Assembly (NCBI GenBank): GCA_004211695.1
Contig: SEEV01000024.1
Coordinates: forward strand, 1-51,715
Direction: 5' to 3'
Source: Rhodococcus sp. (in: high G+C Gram-positive bacteria)
Lineage (GTDB): Bacteria > Actinomycetota > Actinomycetes > Mycobacteriales > Mycobacteriaceae
DNA length: 51,715 bases
In this document: piece after piece, positions 36,777 to 45,454 of the stretch
Numbering within the stretch: the first letter of the stretch is position 1
Layout: each line of letters begins with the position of its first letter
Translations under genes and position numbers: made by a program
Notes under the pieces: generated by a model
What the model saw: the letters and a program-made list of their open reading frames with translations, nothing else
Databases searched by the model: none
Told to the model about the DNA's origin: nothing

Positions 36777-37205
36777 CTAGATACCGCCGACCTCGCTGGC
36801 GCCGAAAAACGCCTGGTGATGCCGAGAGATGGCGATGCGGCAGTATGCGCACCCGAGGACAACCGCGGCGGTTCCGGTGACGCCGTCGGCGCACTCCGGA
36901 GAAAGAAGACCGTCGTGCGACAACGATGCGGACACATCCGACCTGCACAGAAGGCTGAGCTGGAGCAGTGTGGTTCCGCTCAGCACCAGGTATGGCCCCA
37001 GAATCCGTCGCGGGGGGATTCGGGCGGACACTACTACGAAGGTGAGCAGGCTGAACACCACCAGACCGAGGCTGATCAGTCGGCCGGTCGTGACCGTGCC
37101 GAGCAGTCCCGCCGCTGCCGCGGCGGATGCAAATGCCGTGCAGATCACCTGGGCCGGCGACCAGGTTGGCGGAATCAGTCGATCCGGAACGTCGTGTGCT
37201 TCCAC
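36777..37205 (-). CDS. Small membrane protein of unknown function
   Basis: A 142-residue product from a GTG preceded by GGGAGGGA. Three hydrophobic segments are visible, at about 20-40 (ICTAFASAAAAAGLLGTV), 43-61 (LISLGLVVFSLLTFVVVSA) and 68-86 (ILGPYLVLSGTTLLQLSLL), then a cysteine-containing tail. It lies 99 bases upstream of pknK on the same strand, so it may be co-transcribed and be a membrane partner of the kinase. I recognise no family. Confidence 0.5.
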   Translation of the reverse strand: MEAHDVPDRLIPPTWSPAQVICTAFASAAAAAGLLGTVTTGRLISLGLVVFSLLTFVVVSARIPPRRILGPYLVLSGTTLLQLSLLCRSDVSASLSHDGLLSPECADGVTGTAAVVLGCAYCRIAISRHHQAFFGASEVGGI

Positions 37206-37380
37206 TGTCTGGTCCCTCCCGGCGCGGTCGAGGTCGTAGGTCTGGTCACGCTACGAAGGTGGTCCGGTGATCGGCACGCCCGAGTGGCTTTGCCGGCTTT
37301 TTCGGTGTGATTGGGCGCAGTTGTCCTGGATAGCCGAATCCAGGCCCGGGATGCCGGTGCGACGGCACAGAGTGTGTGGC

Positions 37381-38373
37381 ATGCAACACACTTCGGTAGT
37401 TCTGATGAGCGGCTGCGGTTCGCAGCGGCGGGCGCCCTCGGAGTACCGCCGCGTGGCGGTGCTCGGTGGTTATGGGGGACGGGACTTCGTCGAAAGCCTC
37501 GCCGATCGGTGCGGGGGCGGGTTGACGGTCGACGTTTTGGTGTCGAACCTCGCCGAGTCCGACCTGCGGTGCCACGGCGTGCCGCGCGCGGATGTTCGCA
37601 CCCTCGTCGTTCCGGATGTGATGTCGATCAGTCGGGGTGATCTGATCGCCCGATATGACGCCGTGGTGTATGCGTTCGAGTCGTTCCGTGAGCGTGTGTT
37701 GCCGATTTCCGGCGCCGAGTTGCCCGGCAGTGTGTGGGCCGGTGATATCGCCAATGATGCTGCGCAGCTGATGGTGTGGGAGCAGGCGGTGGTGGTCGGC
37801 TCGGGTGAGCGGGCGTGCGCCGCAGTCCGAGGTCTCGCCCGGGCAGCGGAGCGCGGCGCTGCCCGCGACATCCTCGTACTCGGCGGTGCCTCGCGTAACC
37901 AGCGGACCGTGGTCGACGACCTGCCTACTCGTTTGGACGGAGTCTCGATCACCGTACGCAGCCACGACCAGTTGCTGGGTATCCGAGGACGCGAACGCGT
38001 GGAGGAGGTACTTGCCGGCGCCCTCGACGGGACCACACGACGTCGTCCGGCTCAGCTGGTGGTCAACGCGACCGGCGAGCTTCCAGCGGTGCTGGCGGGG
38101 CTGCGAGTGAACTCCTCCGGACTCATCGCGAACGAAGCGGGTTGTGTCTCGGCGACCTCGCACGAATTCGTTCTCGGACCGTTGCAGCATCCGGGGGTTT
38201 CAGGCGGCGCAGACGCGGTGACCCCGAGGATGCTGGCACGCACGGTCGCCGAGCGACTCGGCGACTGCCGCGGGCCCTGGTCCGCGGTCGACCCGTTCGA
38301 GTGGCTCGAGTTCCGGCATGGTGCAGGGAAGATCGCTGCACCCACGCGACGGCATTCCGCACTCGCGAGCTGA
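37381..38373 (+). CDS. Degenerate FprA-like ferredoxin-NADP reductase homologue
   Basis: From the ATG at 37381 it is 330 residues; a GTG at 37267 with an AAGGTGG site would add 38. The stretch RYDAVVYAFESFRERVLPIS then AELPGSVWAGDIAND and QAVVVGSGERACAAVRGLAR follows FprA/adrenodoxin-reductase sequences. The FAD motif expected at the start (GSGPSG) is GGYGGRDF, and much of the FAD- and NADP-binding sequence is shortened or missing. The C-terminal part keeps only a weak VNSSGLIANEAG-like segment. It may be a pseudo-enzyme with an intact reading frame. It is head-to-head with the small membrane protein gene. Confidence 0.5.
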   Translation: MQHTSVVLMSGCGSQRRAPSEYRRVAVLGGYGGRDFVESLADRCGGGLTVDVLVSNLAESDLRCHGVPRADVRTLVVPDVMSISRGDLIARYDAVVYAFESFRERVLPISGAELPGSVWAGDIANDAAQLMVWEQAVVVGSGERACAAVRGLARAAERGAARDILVLGGASRNQRTVVDDLPTRLDGVSITVRSHDQLLGIRGRERVEEVLAGALDGTTRRRPAQLVVNATGELPAVLAGLRVNSSGLIANEAGCVSATSHEFVLGPLQHPGVSGGADAVTPRMLARTVAERLGDCRGPWSAVDPFEWLEFRHGAGKIAAPTRRHSALAS

Positions 38374-38527
38374 ACTGGCCAGATTGCGACGCCAGCAAGT
38401 CCGATTTACGCAAAACCCTCGGCACGTGCCGGTCACCGGCACATTCGGTTGGACCTGCGTGTGAGCTGCCACACATACTCGGGATGCGACAGCACCCCAT
38501 GCGGTCGTGACAGTGAAAGGAAATGTT

Positions 38528-39334
38528 GTGGCGCCTCTCCAAACGGTTCAGAAGATCGGTCCCGTGCTGGATTTGTTCACCGTGTCCCGTCCTGAATGGG
38601 GTGCGTCCGAAGTCGCCGAGGCCATCAACGTGCCACGCTCGAGCGCACACGCACTGCTGTCTTCCCTGGTCGAGACCGGTCTGTTGCAGTGCCGTAACCG
38701 CGGCCGCTACCGCATCGGCTGGCGGGTGGTGGAGCTGAGTCAGACACTCAAGGGCACCGTCGACGTCCGCTCCTGCGCCTCCCCGATTCTGCAGGATCTG
38801 GCGCACAAGTACGGCGAGACCACCCACCTGGCTGTCATGGAGCGGTATCGGGTGCTCTACGTCGACAAGGTGCTCGGCAACCATGTCATCAACGTCGCCG
38901 GCGCCAGGGTCGGTGCCCACCTCGAACCGCACTGCAGCGCAGTCGGCAAAGTTCTTCTCGCTCAGTGCGACCCCGGTGAAGTCGAACGCAACATCACCAA
39001 CAAGCCACTGCGGCGACTGACCCCGTCAACGATCATCAACCCGGCCTCCCTGGCACAGGAGTTGCGGTCGGTGCTGCGGTCCGGGTGCGCCTTCGACGCC
39101 GGCGAGGCGGTCCAGGAAGTTCACTGTGTCGCGGCCCCAGTCCGGGACGAGATGGGACTGGTGGTCGCGGCGGTGAGCATGAGCGTGCCGGCCAGCCGGT
39201 TCGTGCCGGCTCAGGCCGAGTTCAAGAGTGCGGTTATCGCTGCCGGCGCCGAGATCTCCCGGGCGATCGCGAACTCCACGGACCCCGTGGTGCGCACCGA
39301 GCGCGACGATCCGACGGTCGCGGCGGCGAGCTGA
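38528..39334 (+). CDS. IclR-family transcriptional regulator
   Basis: A 268-residue IclR protein starting at a GTG with AAAGGAA six bases upstream; the family-typical start PLQTVQKIGPVLDLF supports this choice over the GTG at 38507. The winged helix (SEVAEAINVPRSSAHALLSS) and effector domain (GETTHLAVMER, HCSAVGKVLLA) are complete. It converges on a second IclR gene with only 6 bases between the stops. It may control the meta-pathway genes downstream. Confidence 0.86.
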   Translation: MAPLQTVQKIGPVLDLFTVSRPEWGASEVAEAINVPRSSAHALLSSLVETGLLQCRNRGRYRIGWRVVELSQTLKGTVDVRSCASPILQDLAHKYGETTHLAVMERYRVLYVDKVLGNHVINVAGARVGAHLEPHCSAVGKVLLAQCDPGEVERNITNKPLRRLTPSTIINPASLAQELRSVLRSGCAFDAGEAVQEVHCVAAPVRDEMGLVVAAVSMSVPASRFVPAQAEFKSAVIAAGAEISRAIANSTDPVVRTERDDPTVAAAS

Positions 39335-39340
39335 CCTATC

Positions 39341-40135
39341 TCAGCCCGACCGCATCGACAGGTACCGCGACAAACTCAGGGCGGCAGTCCGCACGGCGGC
39401 GGCCGAATGGTCGAGGTTGATGCGAGTGTGCCACCCGGACACCGAGATTCCGGCGACGACCTGACCTCTGAGCCCGAAGACCGGGCTGGCCACACACGCG
39501 ACCCCGGCCCGCGATTCCTCCAGGTCGTAGGCCACTCCGCGCTCGCGGATTCGGGCCAGTTCGGCGGTGAACAGCCCTGGGGTGATGATGGTCCGTTCGC
39601 TGAGCCGGGGCAGGCCCGTGTCAAGGATGTGCTCGACAACGGTCTGGTCGGAGAAGGCGAGGATGGCCTTGCCGATTCCGGTGCCGTGTGCGGGCCACCG
39701 GCCACCCATCCGGGTCGGCAGGGGTGGGGAGTTCGGGCTGTGCAGCACCTCGAGGTACACCACGCAGTCATCGTCGAGCACCGCGAAGTGGACGGAGTGG
39801 CCCGTCGCCTCCTGCAGGTCGGCCATGAACGGGCGGGCCGCCTCGCGGAGGTCGCGTTGGCGGGGCACGTGCTGACCGAGTTCGAACAGTTTGAGCCCGA
39901 GCCGGTAGCGGGTGCCCTCGCGCTCGAGCAGTTTCACCGCATGCAGCGCCTTCAGCATTCGCTGCACGCTGGACTTGGGCAGGCCGCAGCGGCGGGCGAT
40001 CTCCGAGACACCGAGGGCGGTGTCGGCGGCGCCGAGGGTGTCGAGCACCGCGACCGCACGGACGATGGAACCGGCGTCGCCGGCGGCGGTCCTCCCGGAG
40101 GTTCTGTGCCGTTCATCGGCACGATCGTCTTGCAT
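39341..40135 (-). CDS. IclR-family transcriptional regulator
   Basis: A 264-residue IclR protein: VSEIARRCGLPKSSVQRMLK helix-turn-helix, then GHSVHFAVLDDDCVVYLEVL, HGTGIGKAIL and a C-terminal effector domain ending SLSRYLSMRSG. It is divergent, 105 bases away, from the 2-oxopent-4-enoate hydratase gene, the classic position for a local regulator of that operon. No clear palindrome is visible in the 105-base gap. Confidence 0.86.
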   Translation of the reverse strand: MQDDRADERHRTSGRTAAGDAGSIVRAVAVLDTLGAADTALGVSEIARRCGLPKSSVQRMLKALHAVKLLEREGTRYRLGLKLFELGQHVPRQRDLREAARPFMADLQEATGHSVHFAVLDDDCVVYLEVLHSPNSPPLPTRMGGRWPAHGTGIGKAILAFSDQTVVEHILDTGLPRLSERTIITPGLFTAELARIRERGVAYDLEESRAGVACVASPVFGLRGQVVAGISVSGWHTRINLDHSAAAVRTAALSLSRYLSMRSG

Positions 40136-40240
40136 AACGGCCCATAGTGCCCGAGGGTGGGAGTTCAGTGCAACAGGTCACATCCCCGGCGGAGCTGCGA
40201 CAGCGACGCGGGGCGCTTCCGAGGAAAGCCCGAGGTCTTC

Positions 40241-41038
40241 ATGTCTTCCGACCAGGTACAAGGCGCCGCGCAGCGGCTGCTGGAGGCGTACCGCAGCGGT
40301 ACGCCGATCGATCCGCTGACTCCCGAGTTCGCGCCGGCGGAATTGTCGACCGCCTATCGCATTGCGCAGGCGCAGGTCGAGCAGTGGGAGAAGGACGGGA
40401 ACACCGTCAAGGGGCACAAGGTCGGGCTCGCGTCCGCCGCGATCCAACGGCAGATGGGGGTGGATCAGCCTGACTTCGGCCACCTGACGGCGAGCATGTT
40501 CCACCTCGAGCACCAGCCTATTCCGGCCGCGACCTACATCCAGCCGCGGATCGAGCCGGAGACCGCGTTCGTCCTCGGCCGGCCGCTGACCGGGCCGGGA
40601 GTCACTATCGCGGACGCTGTCCGGGCCGTGGAGTTCGTCCTTCCCGCCCTCGAGATCGTCGACTCCCGGATCCGGGACTGGAAGATCGGCATCTTCGACA
40701 CCATCGCCGACAACGCCTCCTCCGGTGGGGTCGTCCTCGGGAGTCGTCCGGTGCTGCTGCGGGACGTCGATCTGCGCCTGACCGGCTGCACACTGCACAT
40801 CAATGGCGAGCTGGTGGCGACCGGCGCCGGTGGCGCGGTGCTCGGCTCCCCGCTGAATTCGCTGGTGTGGCTGGCCAACACAGTCGGCCCGCTCGGGGTG
40901 ACCCTCGAACCCGGCCACGTGGTGCTGCCGGGGTCGATGACCAAGGCCTTCCCCATTTCGCCGGGCGATTCCATCGTGGCCAACATGAGCGGACTCGGCA
41001 GCGTGTCCGCCATCCTCGGAGAGCGAGCAGAACAGTGA
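40241..41038 (+). CDS. dmpE: 2-oxopent-4-enoate hydratase (MhpD/DmpE family)
   Basis: The 265-residue enzyme would hydrate 2-oxopent-4-enoate to 4-hydroxy-2-oxovalerate, using a divalent metal. Diagnostic segments are KGHKVGLAS, IEPETAFVLG (metal-binding acids), ALEIVDSRIRDWKI, DTIADNASSGGVVLG and ATGAGGAVLGSPL. DWKI-DTIADNASSG is the hydratase rather than the decarboxylase version. The ATG at 40241 follows GAGG. It overlaps the next gene by GTGA. First gene of the meta-cleavage lower-pathway set. Confidence 0.86.
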   Translation: MSSDQVQGAAQRLLEAYRSGTPIDPLTPEFAPAELSTAYRIAQAQVEQWEKDGNTVKGHKVGLASAAIQRQMGVDQPDFGHLTASMFHLEHQPIPAATYIQPRIEPETAFVLGRPLTGPGVTIADAVRAVEFVLPALEIVDSRIRDWKIGIFDTIADNASSGGVVLGSRPVLLRDVDLRLTGCTLHINGELVATGAGGAVLGSPLNSLVWLANTVGPLGVTLEPGHVVLPGSMTKAFPISPGDSIVANMSGLGSVSAILGERAEQ

Positions 41039-41841
41039 CCAGCAACCAGCAGACCAGCGAACAGCGCTGGAGCGCCGGCCGCATCGCCGACATCCTTCTC
41101 GACGCCGAGGCCACCACCACCTCACGGACCTCGCTGTCCGCCGAGTGGCCCGGCCTCACATTGCCCGTGGCCTACCAGGCGCAGGACATCGCCCTCGCCG
41201 CCCGCAAGGCCCGCGGCGAGCTCGTCACCGGCATCAAGCTGGGGCTGACCTCCCGGGCGAAACAGCGGCAGATGGGGGTCGACGCTCCCTCCGTGGCCTG
41301 GCTGACCGATGTCATGGCGTTACCCGCCGGTGACCCGGTCCCCCGCAACCGTCTGATCCACCCGCGCGCGGAGCCGGAAATCGCGTTCGTGATGGGCCGT
41401 CGGCTGGCCGGACCCGGAGTCACCGCAGCCCAGGCGTTGGCGGCGGTCGATCATGTATTCGGGGCGATCGAGATCATCGACAGCCGCTACGCCGGGTTCA
41501 AGTTCACCCTCGAAGACGCTGTCGCAGACAATAACTCGTCCGGCGTGTACGTCACCGGACCGGTGCTGCGGCGACCTGAGGATCTCGACCTCGCCCTCGA
41601 GGCGTGCTTGCTCGAGATCGACGGACAGATCGTCGACACCGCGACCGGCGCCGCTGTGCAGGGTCACCCGGCCGAAGCACTCGCGTTCGCGGCCAACACG
41701 CTGGCCGAGCGGGGGCACGCCATCGAAGCCGGATGGGTCGTGCTGACCGGCGGAATGACGGACGCCGTCGCGGTCGAACCGGGCGCTCGCGTCGCCGCCC
41801 ACTTCACCTCGCTCGGTTCGATCACCATTTCGGGAGGATAA
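41035..41841 (+). CDS. dmpH: 4-oxalocrotonate decarboxylase (2-oxo-3-hexenedioate decarboxylase, XylI/DmpH family)
   Basis: The 268-residue paralogue of the preceding hydratase has TGIKLGLTSRAKQRQMGVDA, RAEPEIAFVMG, AIEIIDSRYAGFKFTL, VADNNSSGVYVTG and LTGGMTDAVAVEPG. The IIDSRYxxFKF and TGGMT features fit the decarboxylase branch, which works in complex with the hydratase. Translational coupling (GTGA) agrees with that. It would decarboxylate 2-oxo-3-hexenedioate to 2-oxopent-4-enoate. Confidence 0.84.
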   Translation: MTSNQQTSEQRWSAGRIADILLDAEATTTSRTSLSAEWPGLTLPVAYQAQDIALAARKARGELVTGIKLGLTSRAKQRQMGVDAPSVAWLTDVMALPAGDPVPRNRLIHPRAEPEIAFVMGRRLAGPGVTAAQALAAVDHVFGAIEIIDSRYAGFKFTLEDAVADNNSSGVYVTGPVLRRPEDLDLALEACLLEIDGQIVDTATGAAVQGHPAEALAFAANTLAERGHAIEAGWVVLTGGMTDAVAVEPGARVAAHFTSLGSITISGG

Positions 41842-41845
41842 CCGC

Positions 41846-42043
41846 ATGCCGTTCATCGACGTGACCATCGGACTGGGCCGTTCCCCGGAGCAGATCCGGT
41901 CACTGATCCACGAATTGACCGAGGCCGCGCACCGGGCGATCGAGGCGCCGAAGGAGAACATTCGGGTCGTGGTCCGCGAAGTCCCGGAGACGCACTGGGC
42001 CGCCGGTGATGTGACCATCGCCGAACGGCGCGCGGCACCCTGA
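41846..42043 (+). CDS. dmpI: 4-oxalocrotonate tautomerase family protein
   Basis: A 65-residue protein whose second residue is the catalytic Pro (MPFIDVTIGLGRSPEQ), with Arg near 12 and the family pattern NIRVVVREVPETHWAAGG-like ending. Tautomerases of this size form hexamers and convert 2-hydroxymuconate to 2-oxo-3-hexenedioate. It begins 4 bases after the decarboxylase stop, with GGGAGGA overlapping that stop region. Confidence 0.85.
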   Translation: MPFIDVTIGLGRSPEQIRSLIHELTEAAHRAIEAPKENIRVVVREVPETHWAAGDVTIAERRAAP

Positions 42044-42058
42044 TCGGAGTGGCTGGAC

Positions 42059-42092
42059 AATGCTGATCGACGGACGGGCGTCGATCAGCATT
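42059..42092. terminator. Perfect 14-bp-stem hairpin after the tautomerase
   Basis: AATGCTGATCGACG (42059-42072) and its exact reverse complement (42079-42092) enclose a 6-base loop GACGGG, 15 bases after the tautomerase stop. No U-run follows, so it may be a Rho-independent-like stall, an RNA-stability element or a regulator site, rather than a classic terminator. It separates the three-gene unit from the acyl-CoA dehydrogenase. Confidence 0.5.
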
Positions 42093-42169
42093 GCCGACAC
42101 TGCGTTGTCCGCGGCGGCCGGGAACCGTAGACCAGTAGAGACACCACCGTCTTTCCTCTGGGAGCCCCC

Positions 42170-43432
42170 GTGACCACAATTCATGCCGTCGACGCTGACA
42201 CCGACCTCGACGTCTTCGATCCTCCGCGCATCGCCGACCGGCTTTACCACGACCTGCTCTCCCCACCCGAAGTCCAGCAGGTTCGGCGGCGGGTACGACG
42301 GATCGCCGCGGACACCATCGCGCCGATCGCGAGCCGCATTGCCCGCGGCGACGAACGGATCGACGGCTTCCCCCGCGACGCCTTCGACTCGCTCGCCTCG
42401 GCCGGAGTGTTCCGGATCCCCTTCGACGGCGACGTCGGCGGCGACGACCTCACCCACCGCGCCACCGCGACCGCCGTCGCGGTCGAGGAACTCGCGTACT
42501 ACTCCAACAGCGTCGCCGCGATCTTCGACGTGCACTGCATCCTCGCCGGCAACGCCGTCAATCAGGGCACCGCCGCGCAGCGGCAACGTTGGCTCGCCCC
42601 GGTGGTCGCCGGTGAGATCGTCGGATCGTTCGCCACCAGTGAGCCCGGTGCCTCGAGTGACCTGTCCCCGGCCGCCGTCACCACCGAGGCCACCCCGACG
42701 GCCACCGGCTGGGTGCTGCACGGCCGCAAGCGGTGGATCACCAACTCCGCCGTCGCCTCGTTCGTGGTGGTACTCGCCCGCACCGGCAATCGGCTCAGCA
42801 CCTTCATCGTGCCCACCGATACTCCGGGCGTCACCATCGGCACCCCGGACCGCAAGCTCGGCAACAAGGGACAAATCACCGCGGACGTCATCCTCGACCA
42901 GGTGCACCTCGACGCCGACGCGCTGCTCGGCGAGGAGGGCGGCGGACTCAAGATCGCGTTGCAGACCCTCACCTACGGCCGGATCGGTATCGCCGCGGCC
43001 GGGGTCGGAATGGCCCAGGCGGCGTTCGACCACACCGCTCAGCACCTCGCTCGGCGACACGCATTCGGCGGACCACTGGCGAGCAAACAGCACTGGCAGT
43101 TCCTGATGGCGGACCGGGCAACGGCCATCGAATCCGCCCGCGACCTGTACCTCAAGGCGGCGCTGCGGCTCGACTCCGGGATTGCCTTTCCCGAACCGGA
43201 GGCCGCGATGGCCAAACTGCGCGGGACCGAGATCTCCGTCGACATGGCCCGCGACGCCGTGCAGGCCTTCGGCGGACTCGGATTCACCCAGTCCCTCGGC
43301 GCGGACGACACCGACGGACCCGTAGAGGCGTTCTACCGTGACAGCAAGATCGGCGAGATCTACGAGGGCGCGAACGAGGTCCAGAAGTGGGTGCTCGCCC
43401 GGCAGATCTTCGGACGCGAGATCACCGGCTGA
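42170..43432 (+). CDS. Acyl-CoA dehydrogenase
   Basis: The 420-residue flavoenzyme has GSFATSEPGASSDLSP and GRKRWITNSAVASFVVVLA in the FAD/substrate domain, TYGRIGIAAAGVGMAQAA, and at the C-terminus AVQAFGGLGFTQ and IGEIYEGANEVQKWVLAR, where the Glu of YEGAN is the usual catalytic base. It starts at a GTG with GGGAG upstream. An acyl-CoA dehydrogenase is not part of the standard meta-cleavage route, so a CoA-thioester substrate may feed or branch from this locus. Confidence 0.87.
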   Translation: MTTIHAVDADTDLDVFDPPRIADRLYHDLLSPPEVQQVRRRVRRIAADTIAPIASRIARGDERIDGFPRDAFDSLASAGVFRIPFDGDVGGDDLTHRATATAVAVEELAYYSNSVAAIFDVHCILAGNAVNQGTAAQRQRWLAPVVAGEIVGSFATSEPGASSDLSPAAVTTEATPTATGWVLHGRKRWITNSAVASFVVVLARTGNRLSTFIVPTDTPGVTIGTPDRKLGNKGQITADVILDQVHLDADALLGEEGGGLKIALQTLTYGRIGIAAAGVGMAQAAFDHTAQHLARRHAFGGPLASKQHWQFLMADRATAIESARDLYLKAALRLDSGIAFPEPEAAMAKLRGTEISVDMARDAVQAFGGLGFTQSLGADDTDGPVEAFYRDSKIGEIYEGANEVQKWVLARQIFGREITG

Positions 43433-43640
43433 CCACGACCCGACGGTGCCGACCCCGGTCGGCATCGTCGAGGCCGCATCCGAAATGCCTGGGCGACTCC
43501 GACAATCGGTGCCGAGTGAACCCGACGCCCCTCCACCGGGAACGAGGGTGTCGCCACGGCGTCGGCCGGGTGAGGTCACATCTCGGTGTAGCCGGTACCC
43601 GGTCGCGGGCTTCCTCACCTCACGATGTGCGAGCGAGCCT

Positions 43641-44459
43641 TCAACTGCGGAGGTGGGCGTTCAGAAACGCCGCGGTGATGCCGAGGTGGTCCGCCTGGTC
43701 GAACTCAGGGCCCTCGTGACCGGCACCGCCAAGGACGAGAAGGGTCGAGCGTGCGCCGGTACTGACGAGCGCATCATGCAGCGCGTGACTCTGTGCGGAC
43801 AGCGTGATCCGGTCGCGGTCTCCGTGCGCGATCAGGAAGGGCGGCGCAAGCGCCGTCACCCGGCTGAGCGGGCTGGCGTTCCAGGAGGCATCCGAAGGTG
43901 ACGAGACCTCGGCTTCCCCCAGCAGGGCGCTCTCGAATGGGGGTGGCAGAAGGTGACTTTCGATCCAACTTCGCCCGGCGTTGGCGGCGAGATCGGACGG
44001 GCCGAACCAGTGGACGACAGCGTCGACGCGGCTGGACTGACCCAGATCGTCGCCGACAACTCCTTCAAGTTCCACATCTTCGTGGGTCAGACCGACCATG
44101 GTGGCCAGATAGGCACCCGCTGACGCTCCCCACGCCCCGATTCGCTCGGTGGACAGCCCCAGCTCCGTTCCGTGCGCACGTAACCACCGCACGACCGCCT
44201 TGACGTCGTGAATGGGATTCGGGTACGAGCCGTGGGGCGCAAGCCGATAGTTCGCGGAGACGACGGCGATACCGTACGAAGCCAGCCGGGACAGACGCTG
44301 GTCGGCACCGTCCTTTTTGTCACCGAGCTGCCACCCTCCGCCGTGCAGGTAGATCACTGCCGGCGGATTGTCGATCTCGGGCCGGTACACATCGACGGCG
44401 ATCTCGAAACCGTCCAGTTCGGCGACTCGCAGATTGGATCGCACTCGCACATCGTTCAT
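43641..44459 (-). CDS. Alpha/beta hydrolase (carboxylesterase/lipase-like, HGGGW type)
   Basis: A 272-residue hydrolase with YLHGGGWQLGD (about 38-48), nucleophile GASAG at about 111-115 (Ser113), HGDRDRI and GGAGHEGPEF supplying acid and His. It resembles the BD-FAE/kynurenine-formamidase-like group. GGAAGGG precedes the ATG. It is the only leftward gene in the 40-49 kb block and is divergent from the acetaldehyde dehydrogenase gene. The substrate is unknown. Confidence 0.83.
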   Translation of the reverse strand: MNDVRVRSNLRVAELDGFEIAVDVYRPEIDNPPAVIYLHGGGWQLGDKKDGADQRLSRLASYGIAVVSANYRLAPHGSYPNPIHDVKAVVRWLRAHGTELGLSTERIGAWGASAGAYLATMVGLTHEDVELEGVVGDDLGQSSRVDAVVHWFGPSDLAANAGRSWIESHLLPPPFESALLGEAEVSSPSDASWNASPLSRVTALAPPFLIAHGDRDRITLSAQSHALHDALVSTGARSTLLVLGGAGHEGPEFDQADHLGITAAFLNAHLRS

Positions 44460-44710
44460 GAAGGCCCTTCCAGGGTCAGGTCGGCAACTCGCACACCGAG
44501 TCCCTCACAACGCGATCGGATACTCGATGTCTGCCTGCTGGGTCTCTATTTCACGCCCGCCGCCGCTCGCTCTCGCCGGGTCTCTCGTTTAACCGACTCG
44601 ACCGCCGCTCGAGAAGGGGTGCTGTTCGGTTATTCCGACCATGCACGCCCGCACCCGGGTTTCAGTGGTTACCTCGAGGAGGACTTCGGTGAAGTACGCG
44701 CGCAGAACGC

Positions 44711-44733
44711 AACGCGCGGTATGCCACCGCGTT
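44711..44733. promoter_or_regulatory. Imperfect palindrome upstream of the aldehyde dehydrogenase-aldolase pair
   Basis: AACGCGCGGT at 44711-44720 and ACCGCGTT at 44726-44733 form an imperfect inverted repeat around ATGCC, about 55 bases before the ATG at 44786. It could be an operator or a leader hairpin. The rest of the 326-base stretch 44460-44785 holds no gene; open frames there are extensions of downstream genes. Confidence 0.35.
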
Positions 44734-44785
44734 TACAACGCACCAAGTTCTGTCCGTATAGGCAGATATGAGCGAGAGGCACACA

Positions 44786-45454
44786 ATGAGTCGCAAGAGC
44801 GCCGCGATTATCGGCTCCGGCAACATCGGTACAGACTTGATGTACAAGCTGCTGCGGTCGCAGACGATCGAACCTCGATACATGATCGGTATCGACCCGG
44901 ACAGCGAAGGATTGGCCCGGGCCCGACAGGAAGGCCTCGAAGCCTCCGCCGGCGGACTCGACTGGCTGCTCGCTCAGCCGGACCTGCCGGACTTCGTCTT
45001 CGAAGCGACCTCGGCGAAGATCCACGCCGCCGCGGCGCCCCGCTACGCCGAGGCCGGGATCACCGCGATCGACCTCACCCCGGCCTCCGTCGGCCCGTAT
45101 GTGGTCCCCGCGGTCAACCTCGACGCGCACCTGAGCGCCCCCAACGTGAACATGGTCAGCTGCGCCGGCCAGGCCACCATCCCCATCCTCTACGCCATCA
45201 ACGAGGTCGCCGACGCCTCCTACATCGAGCGTGCCGTCATCGACATGGTCGCCAAGGTCCAGCAGTACGTCCCCGGCTACTCGCTACGTCTGGTCGACGT
45301 CGACGGCGACCTGGTCACCGTCATGCTCGAGGTCGTCGGCGCCGGCGACTACCTGCCCACCTACGCCGGCAACCTCGACATCATCACCGCCGCCGCCGTC
45401 CAGGTCGCCGACGTCATGGCCCAGCAGAACCTCGTCCAGGGAGCAGCACAGTGA
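44786..45454 (+). CDS. dmpF: Acetaldehyde dehydrogenase (acylating), large in-frame internal deletion
   Basis: Full-length relatives (about 300-312 residues) convert acetaldehyde and CoA to acetyl-CoA in a channelled complex with the aldolase. This product has 222. It keeps [41 protein letters not shown] and [12 protein letters not shown] with the catalytic Cys (about 126). After INEVADASY it jumps to [17 protein letters not shown] and [20 protein letters not shown]. The region that normally holds SAGPGTR, DEFTETT and NPAEPP (about 70 residues) is gone without a frame break. Activity is doubtful, though aldolase contacts and coupling (GTGA overlap) may remain. Confidence 0.82.
   Translation: MSRKSAAIIGSGNIGTDLMYKLLRSQTIEPRYMIGIDPDSEGLARARQEGLEASAGGLDWLLAQPDLPDFVFEATSAKIHAAAAPRYAEAGITAIDLTPASVGPYVVPAVNLDAHLSAPNVNMVSCAGQATIPILYAINEVADASYIERAVIDMVAKVQQYVPGYSLRLVDVDGDLVTVMLEVVGAGDYLPTYAGNLDIITAAAVQVADVMAQQNLVQGAAQ

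Noticed and set aside
37246..38190. Leftward open frame of 314 codons
   Set aside because: Antisense to the FprA-like gene, with low-complexity Arg/His-rich sequence and no motif.
41900..43618. Long leftward open frame of over 570 codons
   Set aside because: It is antisense to the tautomerase and acyl-CoA dehydrogenase genes. Long antisense frames are common in high-GC DNA, and it has no recognisable domain.
44641..45450. Aldolase gene starting about 800 bases earlier
   Set aside because: The upstream part is Arg/Pro-rich shadow of the acetaldehyde dehydrogenase gene; the GTG at 45451 overlaps that gene's stop, as in homologous operons.
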